Shown: piece by piece, positions 1 through 8,288 of the stretch | Position numbering within the stretch: position 1 is the stretch's first letter | How the letters are laid out: every line of letters begins with the position of its first letter | NCBI GenBank assembly: GCA_019456195.1 | Contig: VRUK01000053.1 | Span: forward strand, 1-36,908 | Length of the DNA stretch: 36,908 nt | Reading direction: 5' to 3' | From: Planctomycetota bacterium | Lineage (GTDB): Bacteria > Planctomycetota > Phycisphaerae > Sedimentisphaerales > Anaerobacaceae | Program-made: the position numbers and the translations under genes | The notes under the pieces: model-generated | What the model saw: the letters and a program-made list of their open reading frames with translations, nothing else | Databases searched by the model: none | Told to the model about the DNA's origin: nothing

Positions 1-98
1 TCATTAAGACATGGACATTATAACATATCGGTAAATATATAGAATCATCTTCGAGTTATAATTGCGACACAGCCTGTGCGCACGGTATTCTACTTGAG

Positions 99-2300
99 AT
101 GCAGGGAGATGGTACTTTGCGTTATTTGCATAGATATCCCCTTGGTACAGGTGGAGGTACTAATATCTATACCACTACAACGTACGATGATGGAGCGTGG
201 TATCATGCTGTGATGGTAAAATCCGCAGATACAATAAAACTATACATTAATGGAGAAGAGCTTGACACGGCAGCCGATACCAGTGAGTTCAATCCCGGTG
301 ATGCCTTTGGGGTAGCATTGGGCGTTCTTGACGATGAGAGAGGACTTGCCCGGATGTTCCCAGGCGCAATGGACGATGTCCGTATTTACAACCGTCCAAT
401 GTCACAAGAGGAGATTCAGGCTATTATGGTAGTCGAGCCCTGGCCCTATGCCTGGGGTCCCACGCCGGCTGATGAGGCTCTTCATCCGGAGACCTGGGTG
501 AATATTAGCTGGGTGCCTGGACCTTTTGCTCTCTCGCACGATGTATATTTCGGCGACAATTTTAACGATGTAAATGCCGGCGCCGAAGGTACATTCGTGG
601 GCAATCAGACTGCGACATTTTTAGTCGCGGGCTTTCCCGGATTTGCTTATCCGGAAGGTCTTGTCCCGGGTACAAGATATTACTGGCGGATTGATGAAGT
701 TGATGATACCAATCCCGATAGTCCCTGGAAAGGTGATGTCTGGAGCTTTTTGGTTCCTCCCAAAACAGCCTATGAACCAGTTCCTGCTGATGGAGCTAAA
801 TTCATAGATGCCAGTGAGGCAGTTAGCTGGACAGCGGGTTTTGGTGCGAAACTGCACACTGTTTACTTCGGAGATAATTTTGACGATGTAAGTAATGCCA
901 CCGGTGGACTCACACAAGGCCTTACGACCTATGTTCCCGGCGCACTTGAACCAGACAAGACTTACTACTGGCGAATTGATGAGTTTGATGCTGTTACCAC
1001 ATATAAAGGCGATGTATGGAGCTTTACCACAGCAGGCGAAGGCGGAGGTCTTCGAGCGGACTACTTCCAGGGTATAAATTTAAGCAATCAAGTGCTGAGC
1101 CGTATAGATCCTCAAATCAACTTTAACTGGGCTGACGCACCGGATGAGGCCCTTGGGGCTGACAGCTTCTCAGTTAGATGGACCGGCGAGATTGAAGCGG
1201 CATTTACCGAGACCTACACTTTCTATACAAACAGTGATGATGGCGTCCGTTTGTGGGTCGATGGTAAACAGCTTGCTAACAACTGGACCAACCATGGAAA
1301 CACTGAAAACAGCGGTAATATTGACTTAGTTGCAGGGCAAACCTACAGCATAGTAATGGAACATTATGATGACACTGGTGGTGCAGTAGCAGAACTGCGT
1401 TGGTCGAGCACCCATACGCCCAAGCAGATTATTCCGCAGGCCGCTCTGTCACTGCCTGTAAAGGCCAGCCGTGCGAATCCGTCTAACGGTGCTGTGGACG
1501 TGAGGCAGAAAGCAATCCTTAGCTGGAGTGCAGGAGAGGCGACCGCCTCGCACGACGTATATTTCGGCACTGATGGAGAAGCTGTGAAAAACGCAGATAC
1601 AAGTTCATCTGAATACACTGGCAACAAGAGCCTTGATGATCTGGGCTATGATCCCGGTGAGCTTGAATGGGACACCACTTATTACTGGCGTGTTGATGAA
1701 GTCGAGGAGAATGGAACGATACGGGCAGGTAATCTCTGGAGTTTTATCACTGCTAACTTCCTTATTGTGGACGATTTTGAGAGCTACAATGACCTTGACC
1801 CTGATGATCCGGCGAGCGACAGGATATTTAATGCCTGGATAGACGGATTCGACAACTCGGCAATAAACGGCTCAGTCGTTGGCTATGCCAATCCTTCTTT
1901 TGCCGAACAGACTATCGTTCACGGTGGAAATCAGTCGATGCCGTTCACTTATGATAATGCTGTTGGCAAATCCGAGGCTACTTTAACTTTGATGTATCCG
2001 CGTGACTGGACAGAGAAAGGTGTTGATACATTGACAATTTGGTACGTTGGCGATGCTGCTAACGCCGCCGAATCGATGTATGTTGTTCTAAACGGCAGCG
2101 CTGCAGTTACCAATGATAATCCTGATGCGGCACTGGTTGATGAATGGACAGAGTGGACTATCGACCTTCAGACGTTTGGTGTGAATCTTACCAATGTCGA
2201 TACTATTACTCTTGGCTTTGGTAACAGAACCAACCCGGTGGCCGGTGGCCTAGGTATGGTGTTCTTCGATGATATTCGTCTTAATGCACCTGCTCCGTAA
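99..2300 (+). CDS. Large secreted LamG/Fn3-like/PA14 multidomain protein, N-terminus missing
   Basis: Probable extracellular carbohydrate- or surface-binding protein; no catalytic domain is seen. Counting from the ATG at 99, residues 1-110 are the second half of a LamG/concanavalin-like domain (WYHAVMV, KLYINGEEL, DDVRIYNR). Three repeats of about 100 residues follow the pattern SHDVYFG...TYYWRIDEV...GDVWSF, at roughly 113-217, 218-313 and 453-556. A PA14 domain lies between repeats two and three (about 315-452: LRADYFQG, YTFYTNSDDGVRLWVDG). The last 175 residues start VDDFESYND and end FFDDIRL, a module common in secreted planctomycete proteins. The frame is open back to 24 and still reads protein-like, but TAA at 21-23 interrupts it. 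The signal peptide and first half of LamG are therefore absent, so the gene is 5'-partial, frameshifted or decayed. A strong terminator follows. Confidence 0.85.
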   Translation: MQGDGTLRYLHRYPLGTGGGTNIYTTTTYDDGAWYHAVMVKSADTIKLYINGEELDTAADTSEFNPGDAFGVALGVLDDERGLARMFPGAMDDVRIYNRPMSQEEIQAIMVVEPWPYAWGPTPADEALHPETWVNISWVPGPFALSHDVYFGDNFNDVNAGAEGTFVGNQTATFLVAGFPGFAYPEGLVPGTRYYWRIDEVDDTNPDSPWKGDVWSFLVPPKTAYEPVPADGAKFIDASEAVSWTAGFGAKLHTVYFGDNFDDVSNATGGLTQGLTTYVPGALEPDKTYYWRIDEFDAVTTYKGDVWSFTTAGEGGGLRADYFQGINLSNQVLSRIDPQINFNWADAPDEALGADSFSVRWTGEIEAAFTETYTFYTNSDDGVRLWVDGKQLANNWTNHGNTENSGNIDLVAGQTYSIVMEHYDDTGGAVAELRWSSTHTPKQIIPQAALSLPVKASRANPSNGAVDVRQKAILSWSAGEATASHDVYFGTDGEAVKNADTSSSEYTGNKSLDDLGYDPGELEWDTTYYWRVDEVEENGTIRAGNLWSFITANFLIVDDFESYNDLDPDDPASDRIFNAWIDGFDNSAINGSVVGYANPSFAEQTIVHGGNQSMPFTYDNAVGKSEATLTLMYPRDWTEKGVDTLTIWYVGDAANAAESMYVVLNGSAAVTNDNPDAALVDEWTEWTIDLQTFGVNLTNVDTITLGFGNRTNPVAGGLGMVFFDDIRLNAPAP

Positions 2301-2354
2301 AGTTCAGGCAGCAGCTAAGGTTACGTAGTTGATGTAATAAATTCATGTACATTA

Positions 2355-2386
2355 GGGCCTATACTGATTTGGTATAGGCCCTTTTC
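2355..2386 (+). terminator. Rho-independent terminator of the LamG/PA14 gene
   Basis: A perfect 10-bp inverted repeat, GGGCCTATAC and GTATAGGCCC, encloses a 7-nt loop and is followed by TTTT. It lies 55 nt after the stop codon of the preceding gene. Confidence 0.9.
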
Positions 2387-2544
2387 TAATTGATCTTGCT
2401 TCGAGCAGATAGGGACTTTGATAATAAGTAGCAGCAAAGCATTCAGAGAATTGTTTTATTTTGATGATAATTGCGGTTATGGTTATAGTATTGTTTGTTT
2501 TGTTAGATAGACGAAGAGAAACTATTCTTAGTTAACAGATAATA

Positions 2545-2856
2545 ATGACAAAAGAGGAATTAGAAATCCTTTGGAAAGACAAGAATAACTGGCTTTGGGG
2601 TGCAATTTACCACTGCAAAAATGACCCGCGTCTGGTTGTGCCGAAACGATTTAAATGGACGGGCTGGACAATGAATTTTGCATATCCATGGCGGGCAATC
2701 GGATTTATCATTTTCATTATCTTCGCAGCATATTTACCCATATTTATTGAAAAGAAGTTGAACATCGCTACGCCGGTTGTTATATGTGTAACTCTGATTG
2801 TGATTGCAATTCTGATTATTGGGCTTGCTTCATACTTATCATCTAAGACTGAATAA
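2545..2856 (+). CDS. DUF5808-type small membrane protein
   Basis: A 103-residue protein. Residues 10-50 carry the DUF5808 pattern: a Trp-rich start (NNWLWGAIYHCKNDPRL), then VPKRF, then GWTMNFAYPW. Two hydrophobic stretches follow (about 51-68 and 76-97), predicting two membrane spans. The function of this family is not established. No clear Shine-Dalgarno sequence precedes the ATG. The next gene is another small membrane protein 95 nt downstream, so they may form a pair. Confidence 0.75.
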   Translation: MTKEELEILWKDKNNWLWGAIYHCKNDPRLVVPKRFKWTGWTMNFAYPWRAIGFIIFIIFAAYLPIFIEKKLNIATPVVICVTLIVIAILIIGLASYLSSKTE

Positions 2857-2951
2857 CTGAAGCCTGGTCGACATTTAGCCTGAGTAATATTTTGGAGGAA
2901 AGGCTGTGAAATTAACTTGTGATTGTTTGAAATCTTTAGGAGGTACCTGTT

Positions 2952-3236
2952 ATGTTTATGTGGTGTAGGTTCCCATTCTGGCCGATAAGACCGATTTTCG
3001 GGATTCATGCTATGTGGAACATATTGGCTGTCGCGGGTGTGGTTTTTACTTTGATAATGCTCATCGATTGTCTAAAGAGACCGGCATCGAAGTTTTATCA
3101 TTCGCTGACTAAAGATGGCGAGTACGACAAATTGATATGGGCCGCTGCAATTGCTTTGTCGCTTAGCTTTTATTTCCTGGGAGCAATTGTGTATTTCTTT
3201 GTTATCAAAAGAGCTAAACCAGAGGACAAAGAATAG
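2952..3236 (+). CDS. Small membrane protein with PLDc_N-like segment
   Basis: A 94-residue protein with two predicted membrane spans (about 21-40 and 64-86). The second span, with LIWAAAIALSLSFYFLGAIVY followed by a basic end, resembles the PLDc_N (phospholipase D-nuclease N-terminal) segment found alone in many short bacterial proteins. The start is supported by AGGAGG about 7 nt upstream of the ATG. It converges with the flavoprotein gene on the other strand, only 35 nt away. The function is unknown. Confidence 0.7.
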   Translation: MFMWCRFPFWPIRPIFGIHAMWNILAVAGVVFTLIMLIDCLKRPASKFYHSLTKDGEYDKLIWAAAIALSLSFYFLGAIVYFFVIKRAKPEDKE

Positions 3237-3271
3237 CTGCCAATAGTGTTAATCGATGAATTGGTACAGGC

Positions 3272-3892
3272 TTAGAATAATTCGACGTTGATTGGCTTCT
3301 GGGGTGGTGGGGACTCAGCGGTTATTAATTCTTTACCGAGGCGGAACGCTACCTTAAGCGCTGTAGGATGTTTATGTATATCGCCTAAATCATCAACCTT
3401 GCTGATAAATAAATTGGTAGAATAATTAATATCAAGCACATCAAAGTAGGATTTCATCGGTAATAGAATACCTTCGAATTGTTTTTTGCTTTTTGAGCCG
3501 CCCACTGCGATGACCATTGCACGGCGGTCGCGTTCGTGGCTGAAAAGCTTTTTATTTAGTACATACTTATATGCCCAGAGACACTGGCTGCGATCAATAA
3601 GCATCTTTGCTTGGGCGCAGACGGTCATAAAAAAAACAGGAGTGGCGAATATAAGCCTGTCGGCATCAAGTATCTTTTTTGAAAGCTGCTGGAAGTCATC
3701 CTGAATCTTGCAATCTCCTCTTGAATAACATGCGTTACATTCGATACAAGGTGAGATATCGTAATCGGACAAATGGACATATTCGGTTTTTGAACCTGCG
3801 GATTCGGCTCCTGAAAGAGCATCACGTAAGAGAAAATCAGTGTTGCCGTGAACTCTCGGGCTTGTTGAGATACCAAGTGTTTTAATAATCAT
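3272..3892 (-). CDS. Iron-sulfur flavoprotein / NADPH-dependent FMN reductase family
   Basis: A 206-residue flavodoxin-fold protein of the FMN-reductase/iron-sulfur flavoprotein family, expected to bind FMN and transfer electrons in the cytoplasm. The N-terminus (MIIKTLGISTSPRVHGNTD) is the flavodoxin phosphate-binding loop. A C-x2-C-x2-C-x5-C cluster (CIECNACYSRGDC) at about residues 48-60 matches the compact 4Fe-4S motif of Isf proteins. ATPVFFMTVCAQAK is the conserved FMN-isoalloxazine segment. The ATG at 3892 is preferred over an upstream TTG at 3922 because AGGA lies about 8 nt upstream and the flavodoxin strand begins there. The electron partner is unknown. Confidence 0.85.
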   Translation of the reverse strand: MIIKTLGISTSPRVHGNTDFLLRDALSGAESAGSKTEYVHLSDYDISPCIECNACYSRGDCKIQDDFQQLSKKILDADRLIFATPVFFMTVCAQAKMLIDRSQCLWAYKYVLNKKLFSHERDRRAMVIAVGGSKSKKQFEGILLPMKSYFDVLDINYSTNLFISKVDDLGDIHKHPTALKVAFRLGKELITAESPPPQKPINVELF

Positions 3893-3943
3893 ATTTATAT
3901 CCTGATTTTTACAAATGAACAAAAAAATGTGAAAATCGATGAA

Positions 3944-4230
3944 CTAATCCACCGTAGGTCTTATACTTCGCCGGACAGACCTGGGTTGAGATGGAGTTCC
4001 AAAGTCGTACATGTCATTTCGGCTAAGTCTCCACGTATTTCCGGTTTCAGTGTCAATAACGAATACGGCGAGTGGTTCATTCCCGGCTGCGCAACATTGG
4101 TATCGTTGAGAGTTATTGTCATAACTCTTAGATGCGCCAACGACCAACAGCAGGCAAAGTGCCAGCAAAAAACCGATGGCAGACTGCTTAAATTCAGGTT
4201 CCGGCGTCGTACTTGTTTGTTGTGTACCAT
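3944..4230 (-). pseudogene. Small membrane-anchored hypothetical protein with apparent frameshift just after the start
   Basis: The ATG at 4230 has a good Shine-Dalgarno sequence (AAGGAG at 4239-4244, 8-nt spacing), but its frame gives a non-membrane, low-quality peptide. The +1-shifted frame reads GTQQTSTTPEPEFKQ, then a clean membrane segment (SAIGFLLALCLLLVVGAS), then RYQCCAAGNEPLAVFVIDTE and TGNTWRLSRNDMYDFGTP, ending at 3944. This frame has no ATG, GTG or TTG before a TTG inside the membrane segment (4168). One extra G after the ATG (ATGGG instead of ATGG) would restore a protein of about 95 residues. The explanation is either a base-call/assembly error in a G run or a true frameshift. 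No function is known for the family. Confidence 0.6.
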
Positions 4231-4631
4231 AATTACAACTCCTTAGATTTTATCATAATCATTGATTGCCGATAGGTTTAATCTTACAGTTTTGGGTGGT
4301 TTGGTTCAAACTGTTTTTCAGCGGGTTTACCGGTTCATACAATGAGAATGTCAAATGTTTTAAAATTCAGGTTTTTAAAGATAGTCTGCCGATTTATAAT
4401 AACAAGAGTAGTAAATTAGTGGCTCTGGAAAATGGCCAAATCGGCTATGTTAGTTTAGACTTATTTTGCCTATCTTGTGGGTTTTGATTACATGTCAGAT
4501 GGAGAACGACGGCAGGGTAAGCAGGGGCTAAAAATGAAAAAGGAAAGAGCCACATAAATAAAGGGAGAGCATGTATTGGCTCTCCCATTTTTATTCATCC
4601 GGATTGCTTAATATATCCAATTTAGATTAGT
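4231..4631. other. Intergenic region between divergent/convergent genes
   Basis: No convincing protein gene is seen. The 73-codon plus-strand frame at 4266-4487 has no ribosome-binding site, is low in complexity and has no recognisable motif. A 21-codon frame (4492-4557) ends just before the hairpin at 4563. The 5' part must hold the promoter of the minus-strand gene starting at 4230. Confidence 0.5.
4563..4592. terminator. Bidirectional Rho-independent terminator downstream of nagA
   Basis: An 8-bp inverted repeat, GGGAGAGC and GCTCTCCC, has an 8-nt loop. On the plus strand it is followed by ATTTTT; on the minus strand by TTTATTTAT. It lies 40 nt past the nagA stop and probably ends that transcript. 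The better T-run is on the plus strand, where no upstream gene is recognised. Confidence 0.75.
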
Positions 4632-5786
4632 TCATTTCGGAAAAACTACTTTGCCCGCAACAATCGTTGTGTGAACTGAGTAGTTGCGGTCGAGCAGAAC
4701 CAGGTCGGCATCTTTTCCCGGTGCAATTGAGCCTTTTCTGTCTTCGATATGTAATAGTTCAGCAGTTTTTTGTGTAACGGCTTTGATTGCGGTTTCAAAG
4801 GGGCAACCGGTAAAACTTGTGAGTCTTTCGAGAAGATGGCTTAGGCCGAGAGCAGTGCCGATAAGAGTGCCGTCTTCGTATCTTGCAGTACCGTTTTTAG
4901 ATTCGTATTCGATACCATTATATATGAATTGGCCGTCGCCAAGGCCGAGGGCCTGCATGCCATCTGTGATAGGTATAGTGCGATTTGGGCCAAGTATTTC
5001 AAACGCGAATTTAAGAACGGCTGGATGTATGTGGACGCCGTCAGGTATAAGCTGTGCGGTTATGTGTTTTGTCTCGAAAATGGCAGCCAATGGGCCTGGT
5101 TTACGATGATGGAGTGAAGGCATTGCATTAAAAAGATGTGTTACGTGTGAGATACCGGCGGTAAAGCCATCGATTGTTTGCTCATAGGTTGCGCTGGAGT
5201 GTCCGAAAGAGGCAATGACACAGGAATCGATGAGACGTTTGATTATTTGAGTACAGTCAGGCAATTCTGGTGCAATTGTCATCATTTTAAGCTGGCCGTT
5301 TGTAATATCCAGGATTTCATCAAGCATCTGCATTGATGGTGGACCTATGCAATCAGGCTGAATCATCCCTTTTTTTTGCATTGAGATAAATGGACCTTCG
5401 AGATGTATGCCGAGCAGATTCGCACCTCCAAGGTCTCGGCCAACTTGTTCGGCGGCTATGTTAAGGTGTTGGTTTTTTTGTTTCGGTTTGAATACAGTCG
5501 TGGCAAGAAAGCTCGTTGTTCCAAAACGTGCACAAGTTTGAGATATAGCTTTCAGCGCCTCCGGCGTTGCATCGAGTACATCTGCCCCGCCTGCACCCTG
5601 AATATGAACATCAATAAAACCCGGAGCGGCTATTCTGTCCTGAGCATCGAGTGTATTACAGCCCGCCAGAGGATTGATTTGACCAATTTGTGTGATTGTG
5701 CCATTCTCAATGAGAATGGACATAGTTTCTGCCTCATCAGGAACATCGAACAATCTGCAATTGGTTATAAGAAGTTTCTGTAACAT
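4632..5786 (-). CDS. nagA: N-acetylglucosamine-6-phosphate deacetylase
   Basis: Hydrolyses GlcNAc-6-phosphate to glucosamine-6-phosphate and acetate in amino-sugar catabolism and cell-wall recycling. The 384 residues fit the family. Visible motifs are APGFIDVHIQG (metal-site region; the second position of HxH is Gln), GIHLEGPF (metal-binding Glu), SFGHSSAT, HLFNAM, PDGVHIHP and TIPITDGM with the catalytic Asp, then KGSIAPGKDADLV near the C-terminus. Two starts are possible: ATG at 5828 (398 aa) and ATG at 5786. The latter gives the usual N-terminus (MLQKLLITNCRLFD) and is preferred, although neither has a good Shine-Dalgarno. It is divergent from argH. No nagB or sugar transporter is present nearby. 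Confidence 0.93.
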   Translation of the reverse strand: MLQKLLITNCRLFDVPDEAETMSILIENGTITQIGQINPLAGCNTLDAQDRIAAPGFIDVHIQGAGGADVLDATPEALKAISQTCARFGTTSFLATTVFKPKQKNQHLNIAAEQVGRDLGGANLLGIHLEGPFISMQKKGMIQPDCIGPPSMQMLDEILDITNGQLKMMTIAPELPDCTQIIKRLIDSCVIASFGHSSATYEQTIDGFTAGISHVTHLFNAMPSLHHRKPGPLAAIFETKHITAQLIPDGVHIHPAVLKFAFEILGPNRTIPITDGMQALGLGDGQFIYNGIEYESKNGTARYEDGTLIGTALGLSHLLERLTSFTGCPFETAIKAVTQKTAELLHIEDRKGSIAPGKDADLVLLDRNYSVHTTIVAGKVVFPK

Positions 5787-5953
5787 ATCGGTTGTGAGGA
5801 TAACCAAATTGTTGTTTGATTGCAACATTAACTTTAAGTATGATATCGCCGTTCCGGCGATGGTTAAACAGAAGGGTTGACAGAAGTTATAGCGGGACGT
5901 ATGATTTGAAGGAAAGGGATTTTATTTTATGTCACAGGTATTTTGGAGCGGAT

Positions 5954-7345
5954 ATGATGGCCGAAGCAGAAAAAAGTTGGGAAAAGCGATTAGCCGGTGA
6001 ACCGGATGATCTTACCATTGATTTTGTGGAGTCGTTGTCGATAGATGAACGGCTTTATAAATATGATATTGTCGGCTCAATCGCCCATGCGAAAATGTTA
6101 TCTGAACAAAAGCTGATTACCAAAGATGAATTCAATTCAATTAAGGACGGGCTTATCGAAATCAGCGAGGAAATTGCGGCAGGGCGGTTCAAATTCGACA
6201 AGAAGTATGAAGATATTCATATGGCGATAGAAGCGGCTCTGGTGGCGAAAATAGGTGAGCCGGCTAAGAAACTTCATACCGGTAGAAGCCGCAACGACCA
6301 GGTTGCAACAGATGTTCGCCTTTGGATGCGGGACCAGATAGAGATTTTGCAGGCTAAGATAACACTGATTCAAAAAGCGTTCGTTAAATTGGCGGGTAAG
6401 TATGCCGAAGATATAATGCCGGGCTATACACATCTTCAGCGTGCCCAGCCGGTAGTTATTGCTTCTTATTTACTGAGCTTTGCCGAGCAATTCGAGCGTG
6501 ATTTTATTCGTTTGAAAAATTGCCTTTGTCTGCTCAATATTTCACCTTTGGGTAGTGGGGCCCTGGCCGGTTCTACACTGCCGTTAGACAGAAAGAGCAC
6601 CGCAAAGCAATTAGGTTTTTCGGATATCAGTTATAACAGTATTGATGCAGTTAGTGACAGAGACTATTGTGCGGAATTTATTTTCGATTGTTCGCTTATT
6701 GCGACACACCTGTCTCGATTGGCCGAGGACTGGATAATCTATTCATCCAGCGAATTCGGGTTTGTTCGGATTGATGATGCCTATTGCACATCGTCGAGTA
6801 TGATGCCTCAGAAGCGTAATCCGGACCTTTTGGAGCTTATACGGGCAAAAACCGGTTTGGTTTATGGTTCATTGATGGCTATGCTGACGATTTTGAAAGG
6901 TCAGCCATCGGGATATAATCGTGATATGCAGGAAGATAAGACTCATATCTTTGCTGCGAGTGATACGGCCGGTATCTGTTTGGATGTGGCGCGTGCGATT
7001 GTTTCACATACCAAATTCAATACAAAGAAGATTTCAGCTAAGCTGGATGAAGGTTTTTTGGATGCTACAGCCTTAGCTGAATATCTGGTTGGCAAGGGTG
7101 TTGCCTTTCGTGAAGCGCACGGCGTTGTCGGATCCTTGGTTGCTTATTGTGAGCAGCAGAATAAGAATTTGGCAGACCTTAGTCTGGAAGAACTGCAAAA
7201 GTATTCGGCCTCTGTTGAGAAGGACGTATATGAGAATCTCGGTGCTGCATGCGTTGCAGATAAATACGTTACAGCCGGTTCAGCCGGGCCAAAACAGGCA
7301 AAAGAGCAAATTGCATACTGGAATAATTATTTGGGACAGCGATGA
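5954..7345 (+). CDS. argH: Argininosuccinate lyase
   Basis: Last step of arginine synthesis: argininosuccinate to arginine plus fumarate, by a cytosolic tetramer of the fumarase/aspartase superfamily. The 463 residues show [46 protein letters not shown] and the signature loop [12 protein letters not shown] carrying the catalytic Ser. The frame is open further upstream (to 5816), but those residues do not resemble the family. ATG at 5954 or the adjacent ATG at 5957, with GGAG about 7 nt upstream, gives the usual N-terminus. The stop overlaps the thiL start (ATGA), so the two genes are translationally coupled. No other arg genes are nearby. Confidence 0.95.
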   Translation: MMAEAEKSWEKRLAGEPDDLTIDFVESLSIDERLYKYDIVGSIAHAKMLSEQKLITKDEFNSIKDGLIEISEEIAAGRFKFDKKYEDIHMAIEAALVAKIGEPAKKLHTGRSRNDQVATDVRLWMRDQIEILQAKITLIQKAFVKLAGKYAEDIMPGYTHLQRAQPVVIASYLLSFAEQFERDFIRLKNCLCLLNISPLGSGALAGSTLPLDRKSTAKQLGFSDISYNSIDAVSDRDYCAEFIFDCSLIATHLSRLAEDWIIYSSSEFGFVRIDDAYCTSSSMMPQKRNPDLLELIRAKTGLVYGSLMAMLTILKGQPSGYNRDMQEDKTHIFAASDTAGICLDVARAIVSHTKFNTKKISAKLDEGFLDATALAEYLVGKGVAFREAHGVVGSLVAYCEQQNKNLADLSLEELQKYSASVEKDVYENLGAACVADKYVTAGSAGPKQAKEQIAYWNNYLGQR

Positions 7346-8262
7346 GTGCCGGTGAAGATGAAATAACCGCATGGTTCGCATGCCAAAGCAAGTTGTCCGC
7401 GGCAGACTTTCCAATCGGCATCGGTGACGATATGGCCCAGATTAGATTAGGCGATGAGTCGCTGCTTATCACTACCGATATGTTGCTGGACGGTGTGCAT
7501 TTCGACTTAAGAGAGGCGACAATAGAGCAGGTCGGATATAAGGCCATGGCAGTCAGCCTTAGCGATTGTGCGGCTATGGCGACAGTCCCTGTTGCAGCGG
7601 TTGTATCCGTTGCGCTGCCGAAGGGATTCGGCCAAAAAGAATTAAAACAGCTTCACGCGGGGATTGTTAAAGCGGGAGAAAAGTTTGGCTGTGAGCTTGT
7701 TGGCGGTGATATTACGAGCTGGAAGAATGAAAATCCCTTTGCGATAAGTGTCGCAATGATTAGCAAAAAGGCGGACAATGAGCCAGTCACAAGGTCGGGT
7801 GCGAAGGTAGATGATAATATCTGTGTAACAGGCTCGTTGGGAGGTTCCGGTTGTGGGAAACATCTGAAATTTGAGCCGAGAGTGACCGAAGCAATAAAAA
7901 TCGCTCAAATAGTAAAAGTGCATTCGATGATTGATATAAGTGACGGGCTTAGTAGTGATTTGAACCGTATCTGCAGGCAAAGCGGTGTTGGGGCATTAAT
8001 AAATGCCGAGACTATTCCCATATCTGAACAAGCTCGAAAAAACAAAGACCCGATAAATTCAGCCTTGAACGACGGTGAAGATTTTGAGCTGCTTTTTACC
8101 CTTTCACAGGAAGACTGCCGGAGATTATTGGAAAAGTGGGATGAGCCAACGGTTATTACGCAAATCGGCACCATCACAGAGACCATGAAAATGCAGATAA
8201 AGATGCCTGATAACCGGATTCTTGATTTGCAACCAAAAGGATATGAGCACTTGAAGAATTGA
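7342..8262 (+). CDS. thiL: Thiamine-monophosphate kinase
   Basis: Phosphorylates thiamine monophosphate to thiamine pyrophosphate in the cytoplasm. The 306 residues have the AIR-synthase-like fold. They include GIGDDMAQI (ATP/Mg site), [57 protein letters not shown] (metal-binding Asp residues) and [11 protein letters not shown]. The start overlaps the argH stop by 4 nt (ATGA). The PL11 lyase gene begins 26 nt after the stop, so argH, thiL and the lyase are probably co-transcribed despite unrelated roles. Confidence 0.95.
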   Translation: MSAGEDEITAWFACQSKLSAADFPIGIGDDMAQIRLGDESLLITTDMLLDGVHFDLREATIEQVGYKAMAVSLSDCAAMATVPVAAVVSVALPKGFGQKELKQLHAGIVKAGEKFGCELVGGDITSWKNENPFAISVAMISKKADNEPVTRSGAKVDDNICVTGSLGGSGCGKHLKFEPRVTEAIKIAQIVKVHSMIDISDGLSSDLNRICRQSGVGALINAETIPISEQARKNKDPINSALNDGEDFELLFTLSQEDCRRLLEKWDEPTVITQIGTITETMKMQIKMPDNRILDLQPKGYEHLKN

Positions 8263-8288
8263 CCAAAGGAGCGATGGAGGTAAGAATT

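Noticed and set aside
3929..4246. 105-codon plus-strand open frame
   Set aside because: Antisense to the small membrane-protein gene, no ribosome-binding site, and no domain.
4266..4487. 73-codon plus-strand open frame
   Set aside because: No start signal, atypical composition and no resemblance to any family; kept only as an intergenic note.
5403..5783. 126-codon plus-strand open frame opposite nagA
   Set aside because: Antisense shadow of a well-supported gene.
5928..5999. 23-codon frame overlapping the argH start as a leader peptide
   Set aside because: Weak spacing to AAGG and no attenuator-like structure; the overlap is probably accidental.
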